Positions 7,358-13,634 of a stretch of DNA of 13,721 nucleotides are shown in pieces (position 1 is the first letter of the stretch; every line of letters begins with the position of its first letter). Source of the DNA: an uncultured Eubacteriales bacterium (lineage in GTDB: Bacteria; Bacillota; Clostridia; Oscillospirales; Acutalibacteraceae); NCBI GenBank assembly GCA_934486705.1, contig CAKSQS010000064.1, positions 1-13,721 of the forward strand. Direction: 5' to 3'. The position numbers and the translations under genes were made by a program. The notes beneath the pieces are model-generated. The model saw only the letters and a program-made list of their open reading frames with translations. It was not told the DNA's origin and ran no database searches.

Positions 7358-8338
7358 TTATCTTTCCTCGCGAAAATAGGAAAGTCCCAAGTGCGCCGGG
7401 GGTTGATTTTCACGGCGCTTGCGTATGCTTACCACTATAAGCACAATTATTGTTACCACATAGGGCAGCATTTGAATCAGCGGAATCATCTGCATGGGCA
7501 CGTTTATATAGTTGAAAAGAATATATAGCGCGCCGAACAGGTAAGAGCCGAGTATGGCAAGCGAGGGTTTCCATGTGGCGAAAATAACTATTGCTATTGC
7601 AAGCCAACCGCGGTCGCCGAAGCCGTTGTTTGACCAAATGCCGTTGCAGTAGTCCATTACATAGAAAAGTCCGCCGAGCCCCGCTATCATACCGCCTATG
7701 CAGGTGGCAAAATACTTATAGCGAGTCACGTTAATGCCCGCAGCGTCAGCCGTGGCGGGGTTTTCGCCTACCGCGCGCAGGTTAAGCCCGTGCTTTGTCT
7801 TTTTAAGAAACACCGCCGAAATAATAGCAATGATAATTGCAAGGTACACCATAAAGCCGTAGGAGAAGAAAAGCTTACCTATATCGCCCGTGTTTTCCGC
7901 AAAGGGCAGCGTGGTTTTAAAGGCTCTTGCAATATCGACCAAGGCAAGGTAGGGAACGTCGCTCTTTATAATTTTAATGAGCGAGCCGCCGAAGAAGTTG
8001 CCGCAGCCCACGCCGAAGGTGGTAATTGCAAGACCTGTAACGTTCTGATTAGCCCTTAATGTTACGGTTAAAAAGCAATAAAGGAGCGACACGAGCAGCG
8101 AGCCTAAAAGGCAGCACAAAAACGGAATTAAAACCGCTATGATAGGCACTACCTCATCGGTCGAGGTCTGGTACATAAAGCCGCCCACAACACCCGATAT
8201 TGCGCCGATATACATAATGCCGGGTATGCCGAGGTTAAGGTTGCCCGATTTTTCGGTTAAAATTTCACCGGTAGCACCGTAAAGTAAGGGTGTGCCCTGC
8301 AAAATGGCACGTTGAATAAAGTTAATAATCGTCAGCAT
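7358..8338 (-). CDS. Nucleoside ABC transporter permease, second subunit (BMP-linked, NupQ-like)
   Basis: A 326-residue hydrophobic protein of the BPD_transp_2/LivH-like permease family (PF02653), with about 8-10 membrane segments. The family-typical stretch GATGEILTEKSGNLNLGIPGIMYIGA sits at the N-terminus (about residues 21-46). NLRAVGENPATADAAGINV (about 189-207) contains the cytoplasmic loop expected to contact the ATPase. The ATG at 8338 follows GGAGGAG at good spacing and overlaps the TAA of the first permease by one base (TAATG), indicating coupled translation and a heterodimeric membrane domain. It is the last gene of the transporter set and is followed by an intrinsic terminator. The order matches B. 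subtilis nupNOPQ (yufNOPQ), a guanosine/nucleoside importer; the substrate here is inferred. Confidence 0.92.
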   Translation of the reverse strand: MLTIINFIQRAILQGTPLLYGATGEILTEKSGNLNLGIPGIMYIGAISGVVGGFMYQTSTDEVVPIIAVLIPFLCCLLGSLLVSLLYCFLTVTLRANQNVTGLAITTFGVGCGNFFGGSLIKIIKSDVPYLALVDIARAFKTTLPFAENTGDIGKLFFSYGFMVYLAIIIAIISAVFLKKTKHGLNLRAVGENPATADAAGINVTRYKYFATCIGGMIAGLGGLFYVMDYCNGIWSNNGFGDRGWLAIAIVIFATWKPSLAILGSYLFGALYILFNYINVPMQMIPLIQMLPYVVTIIVLIVVSIRKRRENQPPAHLGLSYFREER

Positions 8339-9435
8339 TATTTCTCCTCCTTTTTACGGTGGCTGAAATTGATTTTATAATTTATGAAAAATTCACAGCC
8401 GATTATGAAGAAAAGAATTATTCCGGTTAAAATATCGGAAAAATCGCCGTTCAAACCGAATTTAGAGGTAACCTCGTCTGCACCGCGCCCCAAGAAGACG
8501 AGCAGCAGAGTAGTTAAAATCATTGTAATGGGATTAAACTTGCCGAGCCACGAAACCATTATGGCGGTAAAACCTCTGCCGCCAACCAGGTTTGAATCGA
8601 TAGAGTGTGAAGAACCGCCAACAAGCAAAAGTCCCGCAAGCCCGCATATAGCGCCCGACACTAACATTGTGCGAATAATAACCTTTTTAACGTTTATGCC
8701 TATGTAGCGCGCGGTGTTTTCACTCTCGCCCACAACCGAAATTTCGTAGCCGTGCTTGCTGTATTTAAGGTATATCTGCATTAAAACGGTAATAACCGCA
8801 ACAATTATAATGTTAAGCAGATATTTTACCCCGAAAATATCGGGCAGCCAGCCGTGGGATAAAAGGTCAGGCCCTACAACGTTTGAGCCGCTTTTATCGG
8901 CTATTTTAAGGAAATATTCAACAAGCTGAATTGCAACGTAGTTCATCATAAGTGTGAAAAGCGTTTCGTTGGTTTTCCACTGTGCCTTGAATATTGCGGG
9001 AATAACGCCCCAAATCATACCCGAAACTATGGCGGAAACGGTCATAATAAGAATAAGCACGCCGTTTGATACCTTACCGCCGAGCCAGAACATACACGCG
9101 GCGGTGGCAAGGCAGCCTATAAGCACCTGCCCCTCTGCGCCTGTGTTCCAAAAGCGCATACGGAAAGCGGGGGTAACCGCTAACGATATGCAAAGGAGAA
9201 TTGCAATATCGTGTATTGTAACAAGCAGTCTGCCCTTGCCCACCGCGCCGTGAACTATTGTTTGATAAATTGAAAGCGGATTATCGCCCGTGAGCACCTT
9301 GGTGACTATACCGCAAACTATAAGCGCCAAAACAATTGCCACAGCACGCACCACAATGCGGTAGGTAAGAGAAACATTGTCCCTTTTTGAAATATAAGCG
9401 AGAGGCTCGCGTTTAAGATTTTTTTCACTTGCCAT
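8338..9435 (-). CDS. Nucleoside ABC transporter permease, first subunit (BMP-linked, NupP-like)
   Basis: A 365-residue membrane permease of the BPD_transp_2 family with about 9-10 hydrophobic segments after a short basic N-terminus. RMRFWNTGAEGQVLIG (about residues 92-107) and YEISVVGESENTARYIGINV (about 228-247) are conserved family landmarks; the latter is the likely ATPase-coupling loop. Two ATGs are available. The one at 9441 lies only 2 nt after GGGAGG, whereas the one at 9435 is 8 nt after it, so 9435 is preferred. The start overlaps the end of the ATPase gene by 11 nt and the stop overlaps the next permease ATG, so translation of the three is probably coupled. It forms the membrane channel together with the second permease. 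Confidence 0.92.
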   Translation of the reverse strand: MASEKNLKREPLAYISKRDNVSLTYRIVVRAVAIVLALIVCGIVTKVLTGDNPLSIYQTIVHGAVGKGRLLVTIHDIAILLCISLAVTPAFRMRFWNTGAEGQVLIGCLATAACMFWLGGKVSNGVLILIMTVSAIVSGMIWGVIPAIFKAQWKTNETLFTLMMNYVAIQLVEYFLKIADKSGSNVVGPDLLSHGWLPDIFGVKYLLNIIIVAVITVLMQIYLKYSKHGYEISVVGESENTARYIGINVKKVIIRTMLVSGAICGLAGLLLVGGSSHSIDSNLVGGRGFTAIMVSWLGKFNPITMILTTLLLVFLGRGADEVTSKFGLNGDFSDILTGIILFFIIGCEFFINYKINFSHRKKEEK

Positions 9436-10954
9436 TTTCATTGCCTCCCGATTTTGTCATTAAAAGTCCGAGTTCCTCTTTTGTGGTTTCTCTTGCGTCC
9501 ACAATGCCTGTAACTCTGCCCGAATTTACAACTATAATGCGGTCGCAAAGCTCAATTAAAACGTCTAAATCCTCACCGACGAATATAACCGCAACGCCGT
9601 TTTTCTTCTGCTGATTGAGAAGATTGTATATCATATAAGAGGAGTTTATATCAAGCCCTCGCACGGGGTACGCCGCCATAAGTACGGTGGGCGAAGAAGC
9701 AATTTCGCGCCCTACAAGCACCTTTTGCACGTTACCGCCCGAAAGCCTGCGCACGGGGGTGTTTGCGCTGGGTGTTGCAATTTCAAGGTCGTTTATAATA
9801 TCCTCGGCAAGCTTTTTTGGGGACTGACGGTTAAGGAAAAGCGAGCGCCCGCGGCGGTAGCTGCGCAGCATCATATTATCCACAATGTCCATATTCCCCA
9901 CAAGCCCCATGCCGAGCCTGTCCTCGGGCACGAACGAAAGGCGAACGCCCAACTCGCGAATCTGCATAGGGGTTTTATCACGCAGGTTCTCGGCATCGCC
10001 CGTTTTCGGGTTATTGTAAATTATTTCGCCGCTGCTTATTTTCTGCAGACCCGCAATAGCCTCCAAAAGCTCGCGCTGCCCGCTGCCCGCAATGCCTGCA
10101 ATGCCTAAAATTTCGCCGCTGTTTGCTGTGAAAGATATATCGTCAAGAACCTTAATACCCTCTTCGCTGTAAAGGTCAAGACCTTTAATCATGAGGCGTT
10201 CGGCGGGGTTTTCGGGTTCTGTTCTGTCAATGTTAAGGGAGACCTTTTTGCCCACCATCATTTCGGTAAGCTCGGCCTCGCTCGTTTCCTTTGTTATTAC
10301 CGTATCTATGTATTCGCCGCGGCGGAGTATCGCCACACGGTCGGAAACGGAAAGCACCTCGTGCATTTTGTGAGTGATTATTATTATCGATTTGCCGTCG
10401 CTGCGCATTCTTCTCAGCACCGCAAAAAGCTTTTCGGTCTCCTGCGGGGTAAGCACCGCCGTCGGCTCGTCAAGTATCAGTATATCCGCGCCGCGGTAAA
10501 GCACCTTTATTATTTCAACGGTCTGCTTTTCCGAAACCGACATCTGATAAATTTTCTTTTTCGGGTCAATTTCAAACCCGTATTTCTCCGAAATTTCGGC
10601 AACCCGCTTTGCCGCCTCTTTAAGGTTAAAGCGTTTATCGCCGTCAATTCCCAAAACTATGTTTTCGGTAGCGTCAAATACATCCACAAGCTTAAAATGC
10701 TGGTGGATCATACCTATTTTAAGGTTAAAAGCGTCCTTCGGCGAGTTTATAACAACGCGTTCGCCGTTTACAAGAATCTCGCCCTCGTCAGGGTGGTAGA
10801 TACCTGCAATCATATTCATAAGCGTAGTCTTGCCCGAGCCGTTTTCACCCAGCACCGCAAGTATTTCGCCCTTTTCAACCGTAAGATTTATATTCTTGTT
10901 TGCTACTACCTTACCGAAGCGTTTTGTTACGTTTTTTATTTCAAGCGCGTTCAC
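9425..10954 (-). CDS. Nucleoside ABC transporter ATPase with two fused NBDs (BMP-linked, NupO/RbsA type)
   Basis: A 509-residue cytoplasmic ATPase with two ABC domains in tandem, powering the two permeases. Domain 1 has an intact Walker A GENGSGKT (36-43), a variant signature MSVSEKQ (138-144) and Walker B LILDEPTAVL (159-168). Domain 2 has a degenerate Walker A (GIAGSGQRE, 287-295, no GKS/T), a good LSGGNVQK (404-411) and a degenerate Walker B (VLMAAYPVRGLD, 424-435) lacking the usual Asp-Glu. This asymmetry is normal for the sugar/nucleoside double-NBD class, with one competent ATP site. The start is GTG at 10954, behind GGGAGG at about 6 nt. A strong hairpin separates it from the upstream lipoprotein gene, and its 3' end overlaps the first permease. 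Confidence 0.93.
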   Translation of the reverse strand: MNALEIKNVTKRFGKVVANKNINLTVEKGEILAVLGENGSGKTTLMNMIAGIYHPDEGEILVNGERVVINSPKDAFNLKIGMIHQHFKLVDVFDATENIVLGIDGDKRFNLKEAAKRVAEISEKYGFEIDPKKKIYQMSVSEKQTVEIIKVLYRGADILILDEPTAVLTPQETEKLFAVLRRMRSDGKSIIIITHKMHEVLSVSDRVAILRRGEYIDTVITKETSEAELTEMMVGKKVSLNIDRTEPENPAERLMIKGLDLYSEEGIKVLDDISFTANSGEILGIAGIAGSGQRELLEAIAGLQKISSGEIIYNNPKTGDAENLRDKTPMQIRELGVRLSFVPEDRLGMGLVGNMDIVDNMMLRSYRRGRSLFLNRQSPKKLAEDIINDLEIATPSANTPVRRLSGGNVQKVLVGREIASSPTVLMAAYPVRGLDINSSYMIYNLLNQQKKNGVAVIFVGEDLDVLIELCDRIIVVNSGRVTGIVDARETTKEELGLLMTKSGGNENGK

Positions 10955-10988
10955 AAGTATCCTCCCTGTATGTTTTAAAAATCAAAAT

Positions 10989-11016
10989 ACACAAGGGGAA
11001 AATATTCCCCTTGTGT
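10989..11016 (-). terminator. 12-bp intergenic hairpin between lipoprotein and ATPase genes (partial terminator or mRNA stabiliser)
   Basis: A perfect 12-bp inverted repeat (ACACAAGGGGAA at 10989-11000; TTCCCCTTGTGT at 11005-11016) with a 4-nt loop lies in the 88-nt gap. On the minus strand it is followed by a broken T-run (ATTTTGATTTTT). Such hairpins commonly let the binding-protein gene be expressed above the membrane and ATPase genes. Confidence 0.75.
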
Positions 11017-11042
11017 GGGATAGTCAGGTCTAAAGCGGTTAA

Positions 11043-12332
11043 TTAAACCTCTTTGTTAAGATTTGTAATACCGTCGATTATTACATCAAAATAAGGAGCG
11101 GAGCGGAAGTCCTTAGCGTTGGACTCATCAAAGTAACCATCGTGAATTACGTTGGTCTCGCCCTTAAAGTCGCCGTCAACATCAGCTAAATACTGGTCAA
11201 GCTTTTTGCCGTCAACAGTGAACTTATCGGTAGCAAATACCTTGAGTGTCCCTGCCTTGAAAGCGTCGATAGCTTCTTTAATCTTAGCTTCTGTGCCTTC
11301 TGCTGCAACACCCTCGTTAATGCCTGTAAGAACAACGGAGTTTGTAGCTATATCGCCGCACCAGTCGGAATCGATAGCCTGTCCCTTAACAACGCACTCA
11401 ATGATGTACTGGAAGTAAGGCGCCCAGTTGATAGCGGAAGAAACTATGAAAGTATTCTTACCTGCGGAATAGGTGCTGCCGTTGTAGGAAACATTCGGAA
11501 CGCCCGCAAGCTCGCAAGCGGTGGGAGCACCGAGGGAGTCGGCGTGCTGGCTTATAAGAACGCACTTGTCTTTTTCAATAAGAGCGGTAGCAGCCTCCTG
11601 CTCCTTGCCCTGGTCATACCAAGAACCGGTGTAGCGAACCTTCATTGTAGCGGTTTCGCAAACAGAACGTGCACCGAGGAAGAAAGAAGTCATACCCGAG
11701 ATAACCTCAGCATAGGTGTAAGCGCCTACATAACCGATAACAGCCTCTTCAGCCTTTATCTTGCCGGCTTTGATCATTTCGTTGAGCTTCATACCGGCAG
11801 CTATACCCGCAAGGTATCTGCCCTCGTAAATAGAGGCGAAAGCATTGTGGAAGTTTGCAATTCCGGCTCTCTTACCCGAAGTACCCGTAGCGTGGCAGAA
11901 CTGAACGTTCGGGAATTCCTGAGCCGCCTGTTTCATAAAGGACTCATGACCGAAGGAGTCGGCAAATATAACCTTGCAGCCCTTGTTCTTGGCAAGGTCA
12001 ACAGCGGTATCATAGCACTTGCTGTCTTCGCCGATGCCGGTAACTATAACTACCTGGTCGTCTTTAAGACCCATACCCTTCTGAACAGACTTTAAAGCCT
12101 GAATGAAGTTGTTATCATAGGTGGAGTTTTCGTCGTGCAGGCAGATCATACCGATTTTGAAGTCATCAGGTACGGTAACCTCTGATTTAATGTCAAGACG
12201 CGGAAGAATATCCTCGCTGACGCCCTTTTTTGCGTTGTTGCCGGTTGAACCCGAGCCTGTGTCCTTGCTGCCGCAGCCTGCAAAAGCAAAAAGCATTGCA
12301 AGGCAGAGAAGCATTGCCGTAATTTTCTTCAT
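11043..12332 (-). CDS. BMP-family substrate-binding lipoprotein (NupN/BmpA/PnrA-like), purine nucleoside binding
   Basis: Extracellular binding protein of the BMP family (PF02608, Med/PnrA/NupN), which binds purine nucleosides in characterised members. The 429 residues open with a lipoprotein signal peptide, basic MKK then a hydrophobic core, ending in the lipobox FAGC with C20 as the lipidated residue, followed by a Gly/Ser/Asn/Asp-rich tether. Family landmarks include EGRYLAGIAAGM (about 171-182), VISGMTSFFLG (about 210-220) and DQGKEQEAATALIEKDKCVLISQHAD (about 240-265). The ATG at 12332 follows GGAGG with 8 nt spacing. It lies 61 nt after xpt with no clear promoter or terminator between, so it is probably under the same guanine riboswitch. 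Alanine codons seem to include more GCT/GCA than its GCG/GCC-rich neighbours, which could reflect high expression (an impression, not a count). Confidence 0.94.
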   Translation of the reverse strand: MKKITAMLLCLAMLFAFAGCGSKDTGSGSTGNNAKKGVSEDILPRLDIKSEVTVPDDFKIGMICLHDENSTYDNNFIQALKSVQKGMGLKDDQVVIVTGIGEDSKCYDTAVDLAKNKGCKVIFADSFGHESFMKQAAQEFPNVQFCHATGTSGKRAGIANFHNAFASIYEGRYLAGIAAGMKLNEMIKAGKIKAEEAVIGYVGAYTYAEVISGMTSFFLGARSVCETATMKVRYTGSWYDQGKEQEAATALIEKDKCVLISQHADSLGAPTACELAGVPNVSYNGSTYSAGKNTFIVSSAINWAPYFQYIIECVVKGQAIDSDWCGDIATNSVVLTGINEGVAAEGTEAKIKEAIDAFKAGTLKVFATDKFTVDGKKLDQYLADVDGDFKGETNVIHDGYFDESNAKDFRSAPYFDVIIDGITNLNKEV

Positions 12333-12393
12333 AATTTCTTCCTCCGAAAAATTATTTATTTTGATAAAGCGGTAACCCGCGATTATCCGTAAT

Positions 12394-12966
12394 TTATTTG
12401 CGGAATGTGACCGAGGTATCGCTCATACTGTCAATAACAGCGAGCGATTCGACCCGTATTCCGTCGGCGCGGAGAGAGTCTCCGCCCTTCTGAAAGCCCT
12501 TTTCAATAGCGCAGGAAGCGCCCACAACCTCGGCTCCCGCCTGCGTGACTATATCAATAAGCCCCAAAAGCGCCTTGCCGTTTGCAAGAAAATCGTCTAC
12601 CAATAATATTTTATCGTCGGGTCTTATATAATCCTTTTCAACAACCACTGTATAATCCGTTCCGTGTGTGTAGGAGTGAACCACGGTGCTTAAAACCTCG
12701 CCCGAAACGTTGCTTGATTTATGCTTTTTTGCAAATACAACCGGCACGTGCATTGCCGCGCCCGCGCCTACCGCTATTGCTATGCCCGAGGTCTCTATAG
12801 TAAGTATTTTTGTTATTTTTTCGTTTTCAAAGAGCCGCGCTGTTTCGCGCCCCATTTCCATTATGAAATCAACGTCTATCTGATGATTTAAAAAAGAGCC
12901 CACCTTAAGAATATTGCCGGGAAGAACCTTTCCCTCTTTTAGAATTTTTTCTTCTAAGGCTTTCAT
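12394..12966 (-). CDS. xpt: Xanthine phosphoribosyltransferase
   Basis: Cytoplasmic purine-salvage enzyme converting xanthine and PRPP to XMP and pyrophosphate. The 190 residues match the Firmicute Xpt length (about 194). The N-terminal MKALEEKILKEG...LPGNILKVGSFLNHQID pattern and the PRPP-binding motif LLVDDFLANGKA (about 121-132) are characteristic of Xpt and separate it from adenine phosphoribosyltransferase. The ATG at 12966 follows AAGGAG at 8-9 nt. A guanine-class riboswitch and intrinsic terminator precede it, the same control known for B. subtilis xpt-pbuX. Here the gene is followed by a nucleoside ABC transporter rather than the xanthine permease PbuX. No terminator is obvious in the 61-nt gap after it, only a 4-bp GCGG/CCGC palindrome. 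Confidence 0.95.
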   Translation of the reverse strand: MKALEEKILKEGKVLPGNILKVGSFLNHQIDVDFIMEMGRETARLFENEKITKILTIETSGIAIAVGAGAAMHVPVVFAKKHKSSNVSGEVLSTVVHSYTHGTDYTVVVEKDYIRPDDKILLVDDFLANGKALLGLIDIVTQAGAEVVGASCAIEKGFQKGGDSLRADGIRVESLAVIDSMSDTSVTFRK

Positions 12967-12990
12967 CAGGCGCGCTCCTTATATTTTTTA

Positions 12991-13027
12991 AAAACAAAAA
13001 AACAGACTTAAAATAAAAAGTCTGTTT
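12991..13027 (-). terminator. Riboswitch expression-platform terminator upstream of xpt
   Basis: On the minus strand AAACAGACTT pairs perfectly with AAGTCTGTTT (10 bp, 8-nt loop). A T-run of seven at the 3' side (12996-13002) shares three bases with the stem. It sits 34 nt before the xpt ATG and after the guanine aptamer, so it should stop transcription when purine is bound. Confidence 0.87.
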
Positions 13028-13036
13028 GCCAATATA
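13025..13036 (-). repeat. Second copy of the riboswitch P1 3' strand, able to capture the P1 5' strand
   Basis: The minus-strand sequence TATATTGGCAAA can pair over 12 bp (one G-U) with TTTGCCGATATA (13142-13153), the 5' strand of aptamer helix P1. P1 itself is 8 bp with two G-U pairs. The element overlaps the first three bases of the terminator stem. It may be the alternative helix of the switch. Confidence 0.5.
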
Positions 13037-13080
13037 TAAACGCATAAAAACGTTTAAAGGCCAGCGTTTAAAAGCTGACA

Positions 13081-13152
13081 TTACCAATAGTCGCAACTTA
13101 TACGGCGTGCGGTAGAAACATTTGGGCCATCAATCCAAACCTATATCGGCAA
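13081..13152 (-). promoter_or_regulatory. Guanine-class purine riboswitch aptamer
   Basis: The 72-nt minus-strand element has P1 TTGCCGAT/ATTGGTAA (8 bp, two G-U), P2 TTTGG/CCAAA, the invariant J2/3 GTTTCTACC (13111-13119), and loop 2 and loop 3 with the GG and CC needed for the kissing contact. It ends with CGACTAT. The C at 13090 is the specificity position, cytosine in guanine/xanthine sensors and uracil in adenine sensors. P3 is slightly irregular (a bulged U). The gene behind it, xpt, is a classic target. Ligand binding should favour the downstream terminator and switch the operon off. Confidence 0.93.
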
Positions 13153-13183
13153 ATATTAAATTATTTTCGCTTTCGCTATTGTT

Positions 13184-13212
13184 ATCGTAACACACCGGGC
13201 GACTAAAGTCAA
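13184..13212 (-). promoter_or_regulatory. Sigma-A promoter of the xpt-nucleoside transporter operon
   Basis: TTGACT (-35, 13207-13212), a 17-bp spacer, and TACGAT (-10, 13184-13189) with TG one base upstream (extended -10). The predicted start near 13177 places the aptamer about 25 nt into the transcript. Confidence 0.8.
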
Positions 13213-13249
13213 CAAAATACGAGCCGATTTTAAAAGTTTGTTCACATTT

Positions 13250-13282
13250 ACAATTTAGCTATTTTAAAAGGCGCTAAATTGT
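13250..13282. repeat. 10-bp perfect inverted repeat between divergent promoters (possible operator)
   Basis: ACAATTTAGC (13250-13259) and GCTAAATTGT (13273-13282) are exact reverse complements separated by 13 bp. They lie in the AT-rich gap between the leftward xpt promoter and the rightward tRNA-side promoter. Centre-to-centre spacing of about two helical turns suits a dimeric DNA-binding protein. A weak rightward hairpin terminator is the alternative, but the following T-run is poor. The flanking 13283-13340 is AT-rich with only a small GTTTT/AAAAC hairpin and no gene. Confidence 0.45.
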
Positions 13283-13340
13283 TGTTTTCTACAAAACAGT
13301 TGTTTTACTTTTTATCATCGTTTTTTCAATAAAATAAATA

Positions 13341-13368
13341 TTGACTTTTTTCGTATTTATGATATAAT
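13341..13368 (+). promoter_or_regulatory. Strong sigma-A promoter reading towards tRNA-Leu
   Basis: TTGACT (-35, 13341-13346), a 16-bp spacer, and a perfect TATAAT (-10, 13363-13368) preceded by TGA, an extended -10. The predicted start is near 13375, about 260 nt upstream of the mature tRNA-Leu. Confidence 0.82.
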
Positions 13369-13375
13369 AAACTTC

Positions 13376-13634
13376 GCGGGTCAAGCTGAAAAGTAAGATT
13401 TATCCGAAAAGTAAGCTCCGCCTCGGTTGTCCTCGCCGTGTAAAATTTAGAGGACGATAACTTAATTGCGGGTATGGCGGAATAGGCAGTTTGCCTGCGA
13501 GCGCTGCCGGTGACAGATGCAGCGAGCAAGGCAAAGGCGCAGCGGTCGGAATTTTTTCGGCGCTCCAAGCCGTAAAAAATTACGTCAACCGCAAGAGTCA
13601 CGCGGGCGCGGCTGCCCGTTTAAATTTAATATTT
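13376..13634 (+). other. Hairpin-rich transcribed leader upstream of tRNA-Leu
   Basis: About 260 nt without a credible gene. It holds a direct repeat of GAAAAGTAAG (13388-13397 and 13406-13415), a hairpin with GTCCTC/GAGGAC arms (around 13427-13462), and a partial tRNA copy (13466-13489). A two-part hairpin follows at 13490-13535 (TTTGCCT/AGGCAAA outside, CGCTGC/GCAGCG inside). Then come the palindrome CGTAA-AAAA-TTACG (13571-13584) and a 5-bp CGGGC/GCCCG hairpin followed by TTT (13603-13621). The middle is much more GC-rich than the flanking AT-rich DNA. A minus-strand frame crossing it looks spurious. Confidence 0.55.
13466..13489 (+). repeat. Exact 24-nt copy of the tRNA-Leu 5' end (partial tRNA duplication)
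   Basis: Bases 13466-13489 are identical to 13633-13656, which cover two flanking bases plus the acceptor 5' strand GCGGGTA and the first part of the D arm of the intact tRNA. The match stops abruptly on both sides, the offset is 167 bp, and no matching anticodon or T arm follows. It is therefore a fragment rather than a gene. Confidence 0.85.

Noticed and set aside
9436..9441. First ATG (9441) of the NupP-like permease
   Set aside because: Only 2 nt separate it from GGGAGG, too close for initiation; the second ATG at 9435 has 8 nt spacing.
9425..10954. Possible inactivation of the second nucleotide-binding domain of the ATPase
   Set aside because: Loss of Walker A lysine and Walker B acidic residues in domain 2 is normal for this double-NBD nucleoside/sugar transporter class.
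10361..10978. 205-codon plus-strand frame opposite the transporter ATPase
   Set aside because: The minus-strand gene has complete ABC motifs; the plus-strand product has no recognisable domain and no ribosome binding site was evident.
13081..13152. Adenine or 2'-deoxyguanosine class for the purine riboswitch
   Set aside because: The specificity base at 13090 is C rather than U, and J2/3 keeps GTTTCTACC as in guanine sensors.
13326..13601. 91-codon minus-strand reading frame across the tRNA leader
   Set aside because: It runs antisense to a strong promoter, a partial tRNA copy and hairpins; composition is explained by those elements and no ribosome binding site or family is recognisable.
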